DNA from: Eleginops maclovinus
Taxonomy: Eukaryota; Chordata; Actinopteri; Perciformes; Eleginopidae
Assembly: GCF_036324505.1 (NCBI RefSeq)
Contig: NC_086352.1
Coordinates: 25,938,359 to 26,002,358, forward strand
DNA: 64,000 nucleotides
Direction of reading: 5' to 3'
Position numbers and translations under genes: made by a program. A model generated the notes under the pieces. It saw nothing but the letters and a program-made list of their open reading frames with translations. It searched no databases and was not told where the DNA came from. This document shows positions 12,001 to 23,054 of this stretch, piece after piece. How positions within the stretch are numbered: position 1 is the stretch's first letter; each line of letters starts with the position of its first letter.

Positions 12001-14119
12001 CACGAGTACCCGAGTGTTCCCCCTGCTCACCTGCTGCCCACCTTCTACCTGTCCCCTGAAACACAGGGCCTCAGGTCAGTGCACACACCAGGATTGTGCT
12101 GTTTGGGTGTTTTTTTAAATCATATTCAAAAAGTCCAATAATACTGAAAAGAATCAGCATATGCTTTTTAGAGTTGCATATCAAAACATTGCACATAATA
12201 AATGCCTTGTTTGTTTATACACAGCCCAGTGGCAACTCTCCTCTATGGGAGCAGCAGTCCTCCTCTGACGGAAGCTCTGCCAAACTGTGGCCCCGTTACT
12301 CAACCATACCCAGCCCTCCTGCCTGCCTCAATAGACTGGCCTTTGGAAGAAAAGAAGCTCCCAGATCCCTCTGCCTCCCAGGTATCTCATTATTTGTGTG
12401 TGTGTACATGACCTGAATAGGAGATGGATTCATACCGTTTGCTTCCAGAAGGTATATGCCCCTACTCTGTATTTGTATGTTGTGTACAGCATGTCTCCAG
12501 AATAATATGCAATCATTAACGTCACTATGTGTGATTACAGATCCTGCAGCTACGTAGTGGAGGATGGACGCTGGAGCAGATTGGCTCCAGAATAGCTCAA
12601 GCTATGAAAGAAGTAAGAAGGCTTTTCACTTTTTTGGGGGGAGTTAGTGCAAAGGAACGGTGTGCGGATTCTCCCCTGTGTTACCGGTGTCCAGATCTCG
12701 CCGCTAACCAGGCAGCGAGGGCCCTCTGGATACACGCAACACCTTATTCCACTGCATGAATTCAGCCAACCCAGGGGTCAGAACAGAGTCAATCATCGGT
12801 GTAACCAAATCATTTTTAACCTTTACTCACTCTTATTTAATCTTGCATATGGAGCGAAATGTTGCCCCGGCTGAAGGGGAGCAATGATGCAACACTAGCA
12901 GGCTGAAGTGGACACGTTACAGAAGAGTTTACTAAAGAACAGATCAGATTTTTATCAGCTTTATTTAAGCCAATACTGGTACATTAAAATATTTGCCGGA
13001 CAACTTTGCCCTTTTCAGTCAAACTGCAGTTGAGGAAAAGTCTCTTGAATCACTCTGCTCACAATAGTCATTCCTTTCCAGAGCTAACAGAAGTTTGTTT
13101 GCACACATAGGCCACTGTCCCCCGCTGGCAGATCCACAATGAGGCAGCTCTATTCTGGCACGCCAAAGGCAACGGCAGCCGTGCCCTGCAGTGCTTGCGC
13201 CAAGTGTTGAGCTCAGCCCCACCTTCCCACCGCCACGTTCCCCTCACCAACGCCGCTAACCTGCTGCTACATCACGGCTTGACCACCCACGCGCACAACC
13301 TGCTGGAGCAAGCAATGGCTATCAATGCATCAGAGGTAAAGGCTCATCGCTTCATTACCTGCTGGTTTTTACCATCTCAGAGTTTCCTTTGTATTTTTTG
13401 CCACAATAGTCACATGGTTTCAACGTAGCGTACTTTAACTGTTATTGTAAAACATAACTTTAGTGTTATGTGATTCAGGATAGCCAAATAAGCTTTTAAA
13501 CATTCTGCAGTAATCACAGAGCAATGAGATGCAATTGTGTATCTGTTTTATTTTAGTCCATTATTATCTCAAACAAAGCGTAAATACTCCAAAATCTTTA
13601 CCTGCAATACAATAAAAACATGTAAAATGTTTTGAAAAAACCCTGACTACTAATAGAGCTTCATTGAGTGCCACATTATGAACAAACGTAGCGGACACAG
13701 CACATTTTTCTTTTTGCAGCTTAATTTACCTTTTGTTTTTGGCATCTCGCTTTAAAAGTGAGCCATGACTCAAAATATATATCATCTCCAGGTCATTCCA
13801 GGTTTGTAAATATGAATTTAGACCTATGAACCTGCAGGTTCTCCACATATCAAACCAAAAGAGTACTGAAGTTACAGTGTGTAAAACTGGAACTGGTTAA
13901 GTGCATAGGACTGCTGTTCAGATAGTCAGCCTCCAAATGTTTTCCCAAAATCTATCGAGGGTTAGTTTTCCCCGTTACTCAGCAGCTAATGATCCCATGT
14001 CTGGTTTTGCTTCCATCTGCAGCCCCACACCCTGATCAGCATGGTGAGCGTACAGTTGGCTCAGGGCAATGTGACCGGCGCACTGGCCTTGTTCCGCCAC
14101 ATCCTGGTGACGGCACTTT

Positions 14120-14153
<34 letters not shown>

Positions 14154-17100
14154 CTCCTTCGCTGGCTGTGAACAGTGTCGCGCCAGCCTTCCTCTGCTGC
14201 GCTGTCTGCAGTTCTACCCCTTCCTCTACAACCTCTCTCACCGACAGCCCTGCTCACGTGAGTCAATCGAGCACAGACATATTTACTTCTCTTTATTATT
14301 GGACCTCTTTTCGAGGTGTGGTGTTAGAGCAGACAAACTGGGAACTGTGGTGAAGTTTCAAATCCTCAACATTTTTCTGTAATATGATTGAAGATATGAA
14401 GACACTGTTATGGAGCTAGCACTTGTAACTTGTAAACCTATTATTTATATCTAAATATCCTTTAGCCTCAGACTAAACTAATAATAATAAGTAATACTGT
14501 TTAATGATGATGACATTTGTTAAAAGCTGATGATCTTAAGTTATGGTTTTGATAACAAGAACATATATAGCACAAAACCTAACCTACCAAACTATATTGG
14601 CTTATAATCTAAGCCTTATAGATTATAAACAAATATAGTTTTGTTTCTCTTAGTTGTCCAGCTCTGCCAGCCCCTACATTTAGCTTGAATTATGCCATTG
14701 GCTTAAATTACACTTGTGTGCTTTGGGCCTGGAAATGGTTTGCACTAGTTTTTCAGTCTTAAAAACAACCCCCCCCCCCCCCCCCCCCCATGTTTCCCTT
14801 AATGCTGCAAGAGACGCTGTGAAAAACAAGTAGCATGTTGCGCTTGTGATGTGAAATTAGACTGCACTTTTTTTTTTTACATATCAGTGGGAGAGAAGCG
14901 ATGGCCTTTAAAGTAGAGACTTTTTGCCTCTCAATAATTCAGACAGCAGAACATAGCTAATGCCAAATTTAGAAAGGTCTATATTTTATCTCAAAAGCTA
15001 AATATTACTACAAAAGCACTTATGCAACACACTCGCACTCCGAGATAGGTCAAAGGTTTAAATATACAAAAAAGTACACAACATTTCTCATGGTAAATCT
15101 GTTGCAGTTTCTCCCACGTTTGATCCTGTTGCATTGATAGGTCTAAATACCCTACCTGAGTTTTTGGTTATAGAATATGGCGAAAAGCTTCAGAGCTAAA
15201 TATGGTTATATCCATATGGCATCTCTGGCCACCTACTGAAACAAACATGCCTGTGCGGCAAAGAGAGCCACACAGGCCCGCAACAATAACGGCATTTTCG
15301 CAATTTAACAAGTTAGAACGTGTCGCTTGCATCTAGTCAGCTGTTTTCATGGGTGTCCAATGGCTCCTATAAGAATGGGACAACCAGTGATGAAATGCAC
15401 ACATCCTATTTCTTCTGGCAATGATCAGAGTTTCCAAGTTTAAAAATATGTAAGCTTTGCTAGAGTAAATTGAGACAGTGAATGGAGTCACCAGAGTGTA
15501 GAGAAAAGGAAGCTGAAGGGACTTGTTTGTTTGTTCCAAGAAAACAAACACAGTTCGTGTGACTCAGAATATAAAATGCATCACTTTCTGTTCAGGGGAG
15601 AATTGTTCCCGAGGAAGAGAAACACTTTCCTGATCTAGCTGTTTGAATCACTAAATCGCTCATTTACAGAGTGATGTAAAAAAAAAAAAAAAGGTGGAAG
15701 TTGTTCCTTTAACAACTGGTTGGGTTTTCAGAATATTCAATATGTGTTATTATTTAGCTATTATGAACTAGAATATCTATGTATAAGACACACTGTTGAA
15801 GAATACGTTTAACAGTATTTTTTGTCACCTGTGTTTAATCTAATACCTTCCCTTGTGTTGCTGCAGAGGGCGCTGCCTGTCTGGCTGAAAAGGACCTTGC
15901 CATTCAGCTGGAGGAGTGGGAAGGCAGTGAGGAGAAGCAGGATGCACCCGCCCTCTCTGCCATAGAGGACTCCTTGCTCTTTGAGAGTAAGAACATGATT
16001 GAACGACACAAACAGTGGCAATATCAAACAGTAAAGAAATGTATGCTGCATCCAAACTAACTTTACAGTCCTATTTGCTTTTTACACAATTTATTTCAAC
16101 AGTAACTATTAGATATTTGGCAGGGGTTTTCAAATGCTGGGATTGTGGGCCTTGTCTCAAACAAAGCTTGGAAAAAAGTTAGTTTGATTGCTTAGTTTCT
16201 CTCAATTCTTGAATCTCCTAAGGGATCATAAACAAGTGGATGTTGTAGATTATTTACACCAGAATCATAAGAATCATTGGTCTTAAGGCCTTTATTAGTT
16301 TCTAACTACATATTGTCTGACTGGGAAAGTGTGAAAAACAATAAATCCCCTAAAAACCCTCATTTGAAATGATCTGTTGTATGTCTTATATAACTATGTT
16401 GCAATGTTGGGGACTTAAGATTTTCATTGCCATTTCTAGACATTAAAGCCTTTGAATTTTGAATCTTTTTAGCCAGATCCCATTCATTTAGGGCAGAAAT
16501 ATGTGATCTGTTTTGGTCAAATCTGTTTTTATCCATTGACTCAGCAGTTAACTGAACAAAATGGAATATCACATTCTCAGATGACGGTTGGTTTAATTTG
16601 CTTCCACAAACCATTTATTAAGTGCTGCTAAGACAGACTCAACACTTCTCGTATTCTATTCTTCCGTCCCGCCCTGTTTTCTTTCTCTCCTCAGAGGTGA
16701 TCCTGGACAGTAACGGGTCAGGTGAAGCAGCGGGTCAACAGAGGGATCCTCCCTCCGCCTCAGCAACCACTAACATGGCCACCCCATTCGGCAGTGGAGC
16801 GGTGGAAGGGGAGGAGGAGTGGCAGCTGAAGGAGGACCTGATGGGGGCTTTTGAGGGAGCGCTGGATGTTGGGGGGAAACGGGGGGACCTGCGAGGGATC
16901 CGGGTGCTCAAAAATGACCGCGTATGGGTGCCCGTGCCGGCGGCGGGCCCTGCTTCGGGAACTGTGAGGATGACGAGGGAGCTGAGTGGGTCAGTATACA
17001 TTCCTGTCATTTTGAAGAAATACAAATATATCTGAGTCAACACTAAAGTGTGTGAGATTGACTGATGAGGGCTGGGCGATAAAAAGACATTCAAATATCA

Positions 17101-20100
17101 CTGTTATTGACCAAAAAAGCTCAATATCGACATTGGTGCTTTCAGAACATATTTACACTATGAGATTTTGATAAATAATCATCAGCAAAAACCTTTTAAT
17201 GACTACGTGAGTAAAGGCAAATATTAAAATAGCTATAACAGTGTGGTAATAAAAACAACATCACTTTACTGTAGCCTTTAACTCCAGGAGAAAACAACAC
17301 TTTAGATGTTACAATGTCATATACAATGTATATCATAAATCCAAGACTACATTAAGTCTACTATCACAATATAATATGAACATGTTGCCCAGCCCTAATG
17401 CCACCGAAGTGTGCGTAACCAAACCGAACATGCCTTATGTTCCTCAGATCACCTTCCAGGTAAAGCGGGTGAGAAAGGCTAAGGTGGATGGGACAGAGGG
17501 AGTGTCCATCTCTGATGAAGGCCAGATCGGGGAGTCCCTGCCTGGAGGACACTCTGTCTTGGAGATAAGCGGGCCGACTATCCCATCGCCTGGCCCTTCA
17601 GGTACCATTTCTTTTTTTCACCTGCTTGAACACAGAAAAAGCACCAGGTCTGGACTTCACCCAGCTGAGGGAGATGTCTTCATGTCTTTCTGTGTTTTTG
17701 TACAGGTCGCTGGAGGGACTACACAAGTCTTGGCTGGCCGGGCCCAGAGGAGTGCCAGCGGACACGCAGGGTGGACCTCACCACTGTAGCTAGCACCTGG
17801 CTAGCTGTTTCTGCCAAGAACATCGAGTAAGACTCTTACTGTTCTCCTGGTCCTGGTCACCTTCTCATCTCATATATGTAACGGTGAACGTCTGTAATAT
17901 TGGCAATTTCAGTTTTTGGAGTAACAGCTTTAATGTTCCTTTTTTTTTGCTCAAAGAACAACTTGAAAATAAAATCTACAAAGCTTTTAAAATACACGTT
18001 GGTACTGTGAAAGTGGTTTTAAGCTAGGAGTGTAGCAACATACTGGTATTGACTGACAAAGAAAGGTGCACAATCAAATGTTTTTTCTTCACATTTTTTC
18101 AAAGATATTTATATTTATATATGCAGTCTATGGTATATATATATAGTTATACTAATGAATCAGCCTTCATTCTTTTAGACACAATAATCATGTAGAAAGT
18201 CGTGATAAATTGACAGCTCTGTTTATAGCAAATGAATAGTATTTAGAAAGCTAAGAGGGACAGGTAATCTAAGGGGGGAAAAGAAAACCTTGCTGCCTCG
18301 TGATAGTCTTGGACGACAGGAAAGATATCAGCAGCCAAAACTCACTTAATGCAGTTTAAAGTCTAACGTTTGATTTTGACTCTCTTTCAGCATCACAGAG
18401 CATATAGACTTTGCCACGGCGCTCCAGGAGCCAGCTGCTGAACCTTTATGCAACGCCAACCTCGCTGCCAGTATGCACACACTCGACCACCTGGCAGGGG
18501 TTGCCAACCGCGCCGCCATCCACTACACCGGAGAGAGCCAACTGCGGGAGGTAGGCTGAGGATTACACGAATAAACATGCAGACTCCTAGTTAAATATTT
18601 CATATGTTCAGTGTCAGTGCTACAGGGATACTTATATATAGCCTTTATTATAACAAGCTTATGAGAATAATGTAAACAGAAGGGTACACTATAGTTTATA
18701 TCTAAGGCTAAGACAGTGATTGGTTAAAGCACATGCAACCAGGGAAGCTGATGCATGCTCAATCAGTCTCAGTTGGAAAATCAATGCTATAATCTGACTG
18801 TCAATCATTACAAAATATTTGTACAGTCATCTATGATTAAATAATATTCATAACCACAGCCTAGGGCTGCTCGATTATGGAAAAAATCATAATCACGATT
18901 ATTTTGGTCAATATTGAAATCAGGATTATTCAAACGATTATTTTTTAAGTTTGAAAACACAATGCATTTATTCAGAATGTCTCTCCAAAAACCACCTCAC
19001 TGTAACTGAGAAATTCCCCTTAAAAAGATAAGCCTACTACACAAAATGTTCAAATAAAAAAAATAGAAAATGTTGAAATCGAAAATAATGTACAAATATG
19101 ATCCAGCAACTTTTCATGAATAAAATAAATATACTTAGAAAATCAAATAGACATAGAAAAACGTATGTTAATCCAAAATAAACTTTCTCGTGTTTAAGTG
19201 CACTGACACAACATTCTGAATCTAACATTTTTGTATTGAACTTGACGGATAGGGAGTCGCATTATACAGTGTGTTTGAAATCGACGCCTGTGTTGATGTC
19301 GTGGGGGTTGTGGCCTTGTCTTTTTGTTTCTTTACTGATACGTCGTGAGCGACTTTGTGCTTAAGTTTGAGGTGATTGAATAAGGTTGTGGTGTTGCCAA
19401 GGAGCGCAGATATGACTTTGTAGCACATTGTGTGGTGCTGTGCCTCGTCGGATTCTTGGAATCCAAAGTGTTCCCATACAAGAGGACTTGTTCTACCCTT
19501 TTTGTCAATCAAACGGGGCTGCCCTCCCTCTGCCATTTTCCACTCGCGCTGTTTTTTGAATACTGCGGGTCACCACACACACAACTCGCATCCTTCACTT
19601 TACAGCTGCTTTGAGAGCCAGTCAGCAGGGTCAGTTGAATGCTTTGGGGGAGGGACTGAATTGCGCATGCGCGTCTCTTTCAGAAAATCTCTAGGCCTAC
19701 CATAGACAACAGAAAATGCCAAATTAATCGTTTCAACTCGATTATATTAGTTTGGAGATCTTGGACCCAAAAATCTGAATCACAATCAAAATTTGATTAA
19801 TTGCACAGCCCTACCACAGCCCCACGTCTCTGTTAAAGCCCTGACCTGTCTCCTCTTGTCCTGACCCGCAGGTCCTGCAGAACCTCGGCAAAGATAAGTT
19901 CCCCCCTCAGTCCTTTGAGCAGGTGGGAACACGCATCGCTAAAGTCCTGGAGAAGGTAAGCGCTCGCTCAGCTCTCAGTCAAAGAGAAACTATTAAAATA
20001 ATGGATCACATGACATCATGAATACCAACTGATTGTACCACCGCACTTTCACTACAGAAACCTGTGAAACAACGTTTTTTCTTAAGATGTTCAATAATAA

Positions 20101-21468
20101 TAATAATACATTTTATTTTAGGCGCCTTTCATGACACCCAAGGACACTGTACAATGTGTTAAATATGCTAAGAGGCAACAGAACAATAGGTGTATTATTT
20201 GTGCGTTATTGCTGTCATTATAATTATCAGAAAAGAAGTAGCAGTGCAGTTGCATAAAAAACATAAGCAATGATTTGAAGGAAGTGTCATTGCTGTGCAT
20301 AATTTAGTAGTAACACCCTGCAGTTATGACACCTTACCAGCACGCTCAAACAAATAATTACTGTGGATTCAAATCGCTCATTCATCCCTCTTTGTCTTCC
20401 CTGAGTGCAGAATCAGACATCATGGGTTTTATCCAGCATGGCTGCGCTGTACTGGAGGGTCAAAGGTCAAGGCAAGAGAGCCATCGACTGCCTGAGACAG
20501 GCCCTCAACTACGCCCCCCACCACATGAAGGCAAGTTGCACATGAACTGTTGGTCAGGATTACAAAGGATTGTTTTTAAATAATGCAATAATAATGTTTG
20601 TTCTTCTTAAATCTTGAACCAGGACGTGCCCCTCATCAGCCTGGCCAACATCTTCCAGAACGCTCGGCTATGGGACGACGCTCTTACGGTCGCTCGCATG
20701 GCCGTAGAAATCGCCCCACACTTTGTCGTGAACCACTTTACCCTCGCCAACGTCTACATAGCAATGGTAGCGGCTGCAAGCACGTTTACTGTCACCATCT
20801 GATCATTGTTTGTGACCCTCTGCTCAGCACTTCAAGTTTAACTAATGAAAAGCAAGTCAAGACATTAAAGGGACCCTATTATGCCTTGTGGGGTTTTCCC
20901 TTTCCTGTAGTGTGTTTATATAAGTTTGTGTGCATGTAAATGGTCTGCAAAGGCTAAAATCCCCCCAGAGAGAGTTTCTTACCCCCTGAAACGCCCCGAT
21001 TTTAGTCCTTTGTTTACATTCTGCAACATAGTGACGTTATTAGGCAGTGATGTTGTCCATTGGTTAGCCCCTACAGATTGTACGATAGCCTAAGGGGCGG
21101 GACATCTCGAAGCAGTTGAATAACTACATCAGAGCCGACCAGCTAACCAATCAGGGCAAGACTGGACTCTGGTTTCAGACAGAGGATGAAAACAGGTGCT
21201 GCAGCACAGGCAGTATGAGGGAAATAAAGAGCCTTTTGGACATTAAAGCATGGAGACATGTCACAGTAGAGGCCCCTTTAATGAAGCAGTTCATGTATTC
21301 CCATGGTGACGTGTTTCTTGTGTTTCTTGACAACAGGAGGAGTTTGAGAAAGCGATGCGCTGGTACGAGTCTACTCTGAAGCTGCAGCCAGAGTTTGCCC
21401 CTGCCAAAGATCGACTCAGAACCATTCAGTGTTACCTGCTCACCAAGAGGGAACGCCGGCAGCCCTGA
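5425..21468 (+). CDS. ttc17: TTC17, tetratricopeptide repeat protein 17
   Basis: TTC17 is a large TPR protein reported to act in actin polymerisation and primary ciliogenesis. Exons: 5425-5595, 6191-6280, 6580-6749, 6905-7016, 8244-8375, 8771-8880, 9047-9194, 9748-9887, 10402-10562, 10941-11053, 11229-11381, 11959-12074, 12225-12381, 12541-12612, 13111-13335, 14023-14257, 15867-15986, 16695-16989, 17448-17601, 17706-17826, 18391-18550, 19872-19955, 20411-20530, 20623-20766, 21337-21468 (stop TGA). About 1,211 aa (human 1,141). A hydrophobic segment at about residues 27-45 (KLFIFLCILIV) suggests a signal or anchor sequence, followed by THWVVTEDGKIQQQVDSP, a family signature. TPR blocks lie at about 226-358, 616-720 and 1081-1195; residues 359-412 are a Gln/Glu/Lys-rich coiled coil (LNELKEYQKQHDHYLRQQE). 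Exon 16 codes 13 Ser in a row. Introns 11 and 23 use GC donors. Exon 18 has an apparent 1-nt frameshift (separate entry). All other phases agree. Confidence 0.94.
7017..8243 (+). other. ttc17 intron 4, nothing recognised
   Basis: 1.2 kb intron, AT-rich; a 99-codon frame at 7025-7324 has no family resemblance and starts in intron sequence. No repeat family identified. Confidence 0.7.
8952..9003 (+). repeat. (GT)n in ttc17 intron 6
   Basis: About 26 GT units fill a third of a 166-bp intron and stop about 44 bases before the exon 7 acceptor. Confidence 0.95.
11382..11383 (+). other. ttc17: GC splice donor, ttc17 intron 11
   Basis: Exon 11 ends ...TACACACAG and the intron begins GCAAGA. No in-phase GT lies nearby, and joining to the acceptor before 11959 restores the expected protein (QDYTQ then DIQRMLWPQRND). 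The exon-side CAG and intron-side AAG fit the strong U1 pairing usual for GC-AG introns. Confidence 0.82.
14128..14160 (+). repeat. TCC/TCT repeat coding 13 consecutive serines in ttc17
   Basis: A pure Ser-codon run inside exon 16, just after the TPR helix FRHILVTAL and before CEQC. My memory of the human protein has a short non-repetitive linker here, so this looks like an in-frame microsatellite expansion in a loop. Confidence 0.85.
14258..15866 (+). other. Largest ttc17 intron (intron 16), no gene seen
   Basis: 1.6 kb of AT-rich intron with the poly-C tract, a nested inverted repeat at 14589-14641 and no coding exon or recognised mobile element. Confidence 0.7.
14769..14789 (+). repeat. 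Poly-C tract, 21 bases
   Basis: Uninterrupted C run in ttc17 intron 16; such runs are often collapsed or mis-sized in assemblies. Confidence 0.95.
16912..16950 (+). other. ttc17: Apparent 1-nt frameshift inside ttc17 exon 18
   Basis: Up to about 16920 the expected frame reads LRGIRVLKNDR, matching the family. From about 16922 the conserved reading (CFGNCEDDEGAEW, then ITFQVKRV across the next junction) lies in another frame of the same exon, and the exon length of 295 is one base short of the phase required on both sides. Either one base was lost here, in the animal or in the assembly, or the exon is spliced from an earlier donor: CGC then GTATGGGT (GT at 16922-16923) also gives phase 0 into exon 19 and would bypass the problem by dropping 23 or so codons. 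Confidence 0.75.
17068..17396. mobile_element. Short non-autonomous DNA transposon (AGGGCTGGGC ends)
   Basis: Begins AGGGCTGGGCGAT and ends GCCCAGCCCT, an inverted repeat of at least 10 bp, with AT-rich interior and no ORF. A clear target duplication was not seen. It lies in ttc17 intron 18 and stops 51 bases before exon 19. Confidence 0.65.
18862..19813 (-). mobile_element. hAT-type element, deletion derivative, with 8-bp target duplication
   Basis: Ends TAGGGCTG and CAGCCCTA flanked by an identical 8-bp duplication CCACAGCC (18854-18861 and 19814-19821), the hAT signature. A minus-strand frame at 19536-19222 reads like the BED zinc finger of a ZBED/hAT transposase (VWEHFGF, GNTTTLFNHLKLKH) but appears to lack a second Cys of the usual pair, and no catalytic region remains. 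It is inserted in ttc17 intron 21. Confidence 0.85.
20093..20160. repeat. Short retroelement-like fragment
   Basis: (AAT)n followed by CATTTTATTTTAGGCGCCTTT and CACCCAAGGACACTGTACAA, a motif I recall from dispersed fish repeats. Family not determined. Confidence 0.4.
20531..20532 (+). other. ttc17: GC splice donor, ttc17 intron 23
   Basis: Exon 23 ends CACCACATGAAG and the intron begins GCAAGT, a near-perfect U1 site apart from the GC. Joining to 20623 gives APHHMK then DVPLISLANI, the conserved family reading. The GT five bases further on would break the frame. Confidence 0.85.
20865..21281. mobile_element. Non-autonomous DNA transposon with TTAA-ended inverted repeats
   Basis: Left end TTAAAGGGACCCTATTATGC, right end GGCCCCTTTAA; 417 bp, no ORF of its own. 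It lies in ttc17 intron 24 and stops 55 bases before the last exon. Confidence 0.6.
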
Positions 21469-22351
21469 TCCCTGAACCGGTTCCATCACAGGAGAACCCC
21501 GCAGTCATGATAATAACACTCACACGGACACACACTCATCTGAAAACCACAGATAAGCTGCACACAAGTGCCAAAAACCTTCACGTGGTTAAAGGTGAGG
21601 TATCAATATTCATACCCAGTGGAATCTGGGTTCTATCCCCCCAAAGAAAATTCGGTTTTGGAACGTCACTGAGTACAACTGTAGATAACTTTGCCCCACA
21701 ACTTCTAAATGCAGGACTTGTCATGAAGTCATGACTGTCAGACTTTTTTTTTTAAGGTTTGCTTAACTTGCAAAAATGAAGGGGAAATAAAATCAAATAC
21801 GGTTTGCAAATTCCATTTAATTCAATATTCGGATTGTATCCTGGGTTAATTGGCTGGAAAGCTTACATGACATTTAAGCATTTTGGTATTTGGTGGTTCT
21901 AAAGGATGATGATATACATGTTTAAATGTACCTTAATTGGAAATTTCAAATGAGATGTTTTGCAATCTTTCGCGGAGATGGTTAGGAATGTGCCTCTACA
22001 CTCAGAGGTTATAGGAGTTTGCGTTGAAAGATATATGCCCTCAATTGTTTCATAAAATGGATGGGAATTCTCAGTTTTTTTTTGCACTTTTATTTCATTA
22101 TCATTCCTATTTATATGGGACCGACAAACTTTTGATTTTGCTCCAAGGTTAGTTAAATACAAAAGAGAGAAACTGAAATATGCTATTACATTTGCTTCCT
22201 AACTTATGGCAATCATAAGACAGAAAAAGGATTTACTATTCACCATCTATAATAAAGTGGAATCTGTATTTAATGTACAGTATTAAAGGCAGTGTGTGGA
22301 TTTCATTAGTTCACTTCTCTGCGTCCATTTCTTTTCTCTCTGGGAAATAAA
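21469..22351 (+). other. ttc17: Likely 3' UTR of ttc17
   Basis: Noncoding sequence after the stop, with AATAAA at 21786-21791 and again at 22346-22351. Either could end the transcript, giving a 3' UTR of about 340 or 900 bases. Confidence 0.5.
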
Positions 22352-22562
22352 GTGTTTTGTCTCGTTGAAGCTTAAATTAGATCGTAGAAGTTATAGCATT
22401 TCACCATTAACACTTTACAGCCACACTCAAAACCTTAATGTGGACACTGTTGTCATAAACATCACTGCAACCTTTTTTAGTTAACATTTTTCAAACCGGC
22501 CAAATGGTGGCACTGGCGACCTCTCATCAGCTGCTACTATCCCTCCCTTTCTGTTTGATAGC

Positions 22563-23054
22563 CAGAGGTGAGAAGTACCTAAGTACACAAACTCAAGTAC
22601 TGTACTGAAGTACAATTTTGAGATACTTGTACTTTGCTTGAGTATTTCAATTTATTGCTACTTTCTACTTTTACCCCACTAAAATTCAGAGGTTAATCGT
22701 ATACTTTTACTCCACTACATTTGTTTTATACCTTTAGTTACTTTACAGATTTGGATGAATGATTTGAAATATAATCGACACTTAAATCAGACTTTAGTTA
22801 AACCTGGAGTAAATCCACAAGCTACCCTAAGTCATTGAAACTAGCTGCACCTTCACCAGCTTTGATAACACGTTAATGCATATCATATATATATTATTCT
22901 TAAATGGACCAATCTGCAGAATAAGTACTTTTACTTTCTGTACTTCAAGTTTATTTTGATCCTAATATGTATGTACTTTTACTTGAGTGAAAAGTTGCAT
23001 GCAGGACTTTTACTTTCACTTAAGTACAACATCTGAGTACTCCTACCACCTCTG
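22563..23054. mobile_element. Non-autonomous hAT-like element (AAGTAC-rich)
   Basis: Begins CAGAGGTGAGAAGTACC and ends ACTCCTACCACCTCTG, an inverted repeat rich in AAGTAC motifs typical of a common fish MITE. Flanks TTGATAGC and ATGATGGC differ at two positions and fit a decayed 8-bp target duplication. No ORF. Confidence 0.65.

Noticed and set aside
16990..17035. Extension of ttc17 exon 18 in its first frame past 16989
   Set aside because: It runs into intron sequence and a stop; the GTCAGT donor and the next exon's conserved reading show the exon ends earlier.
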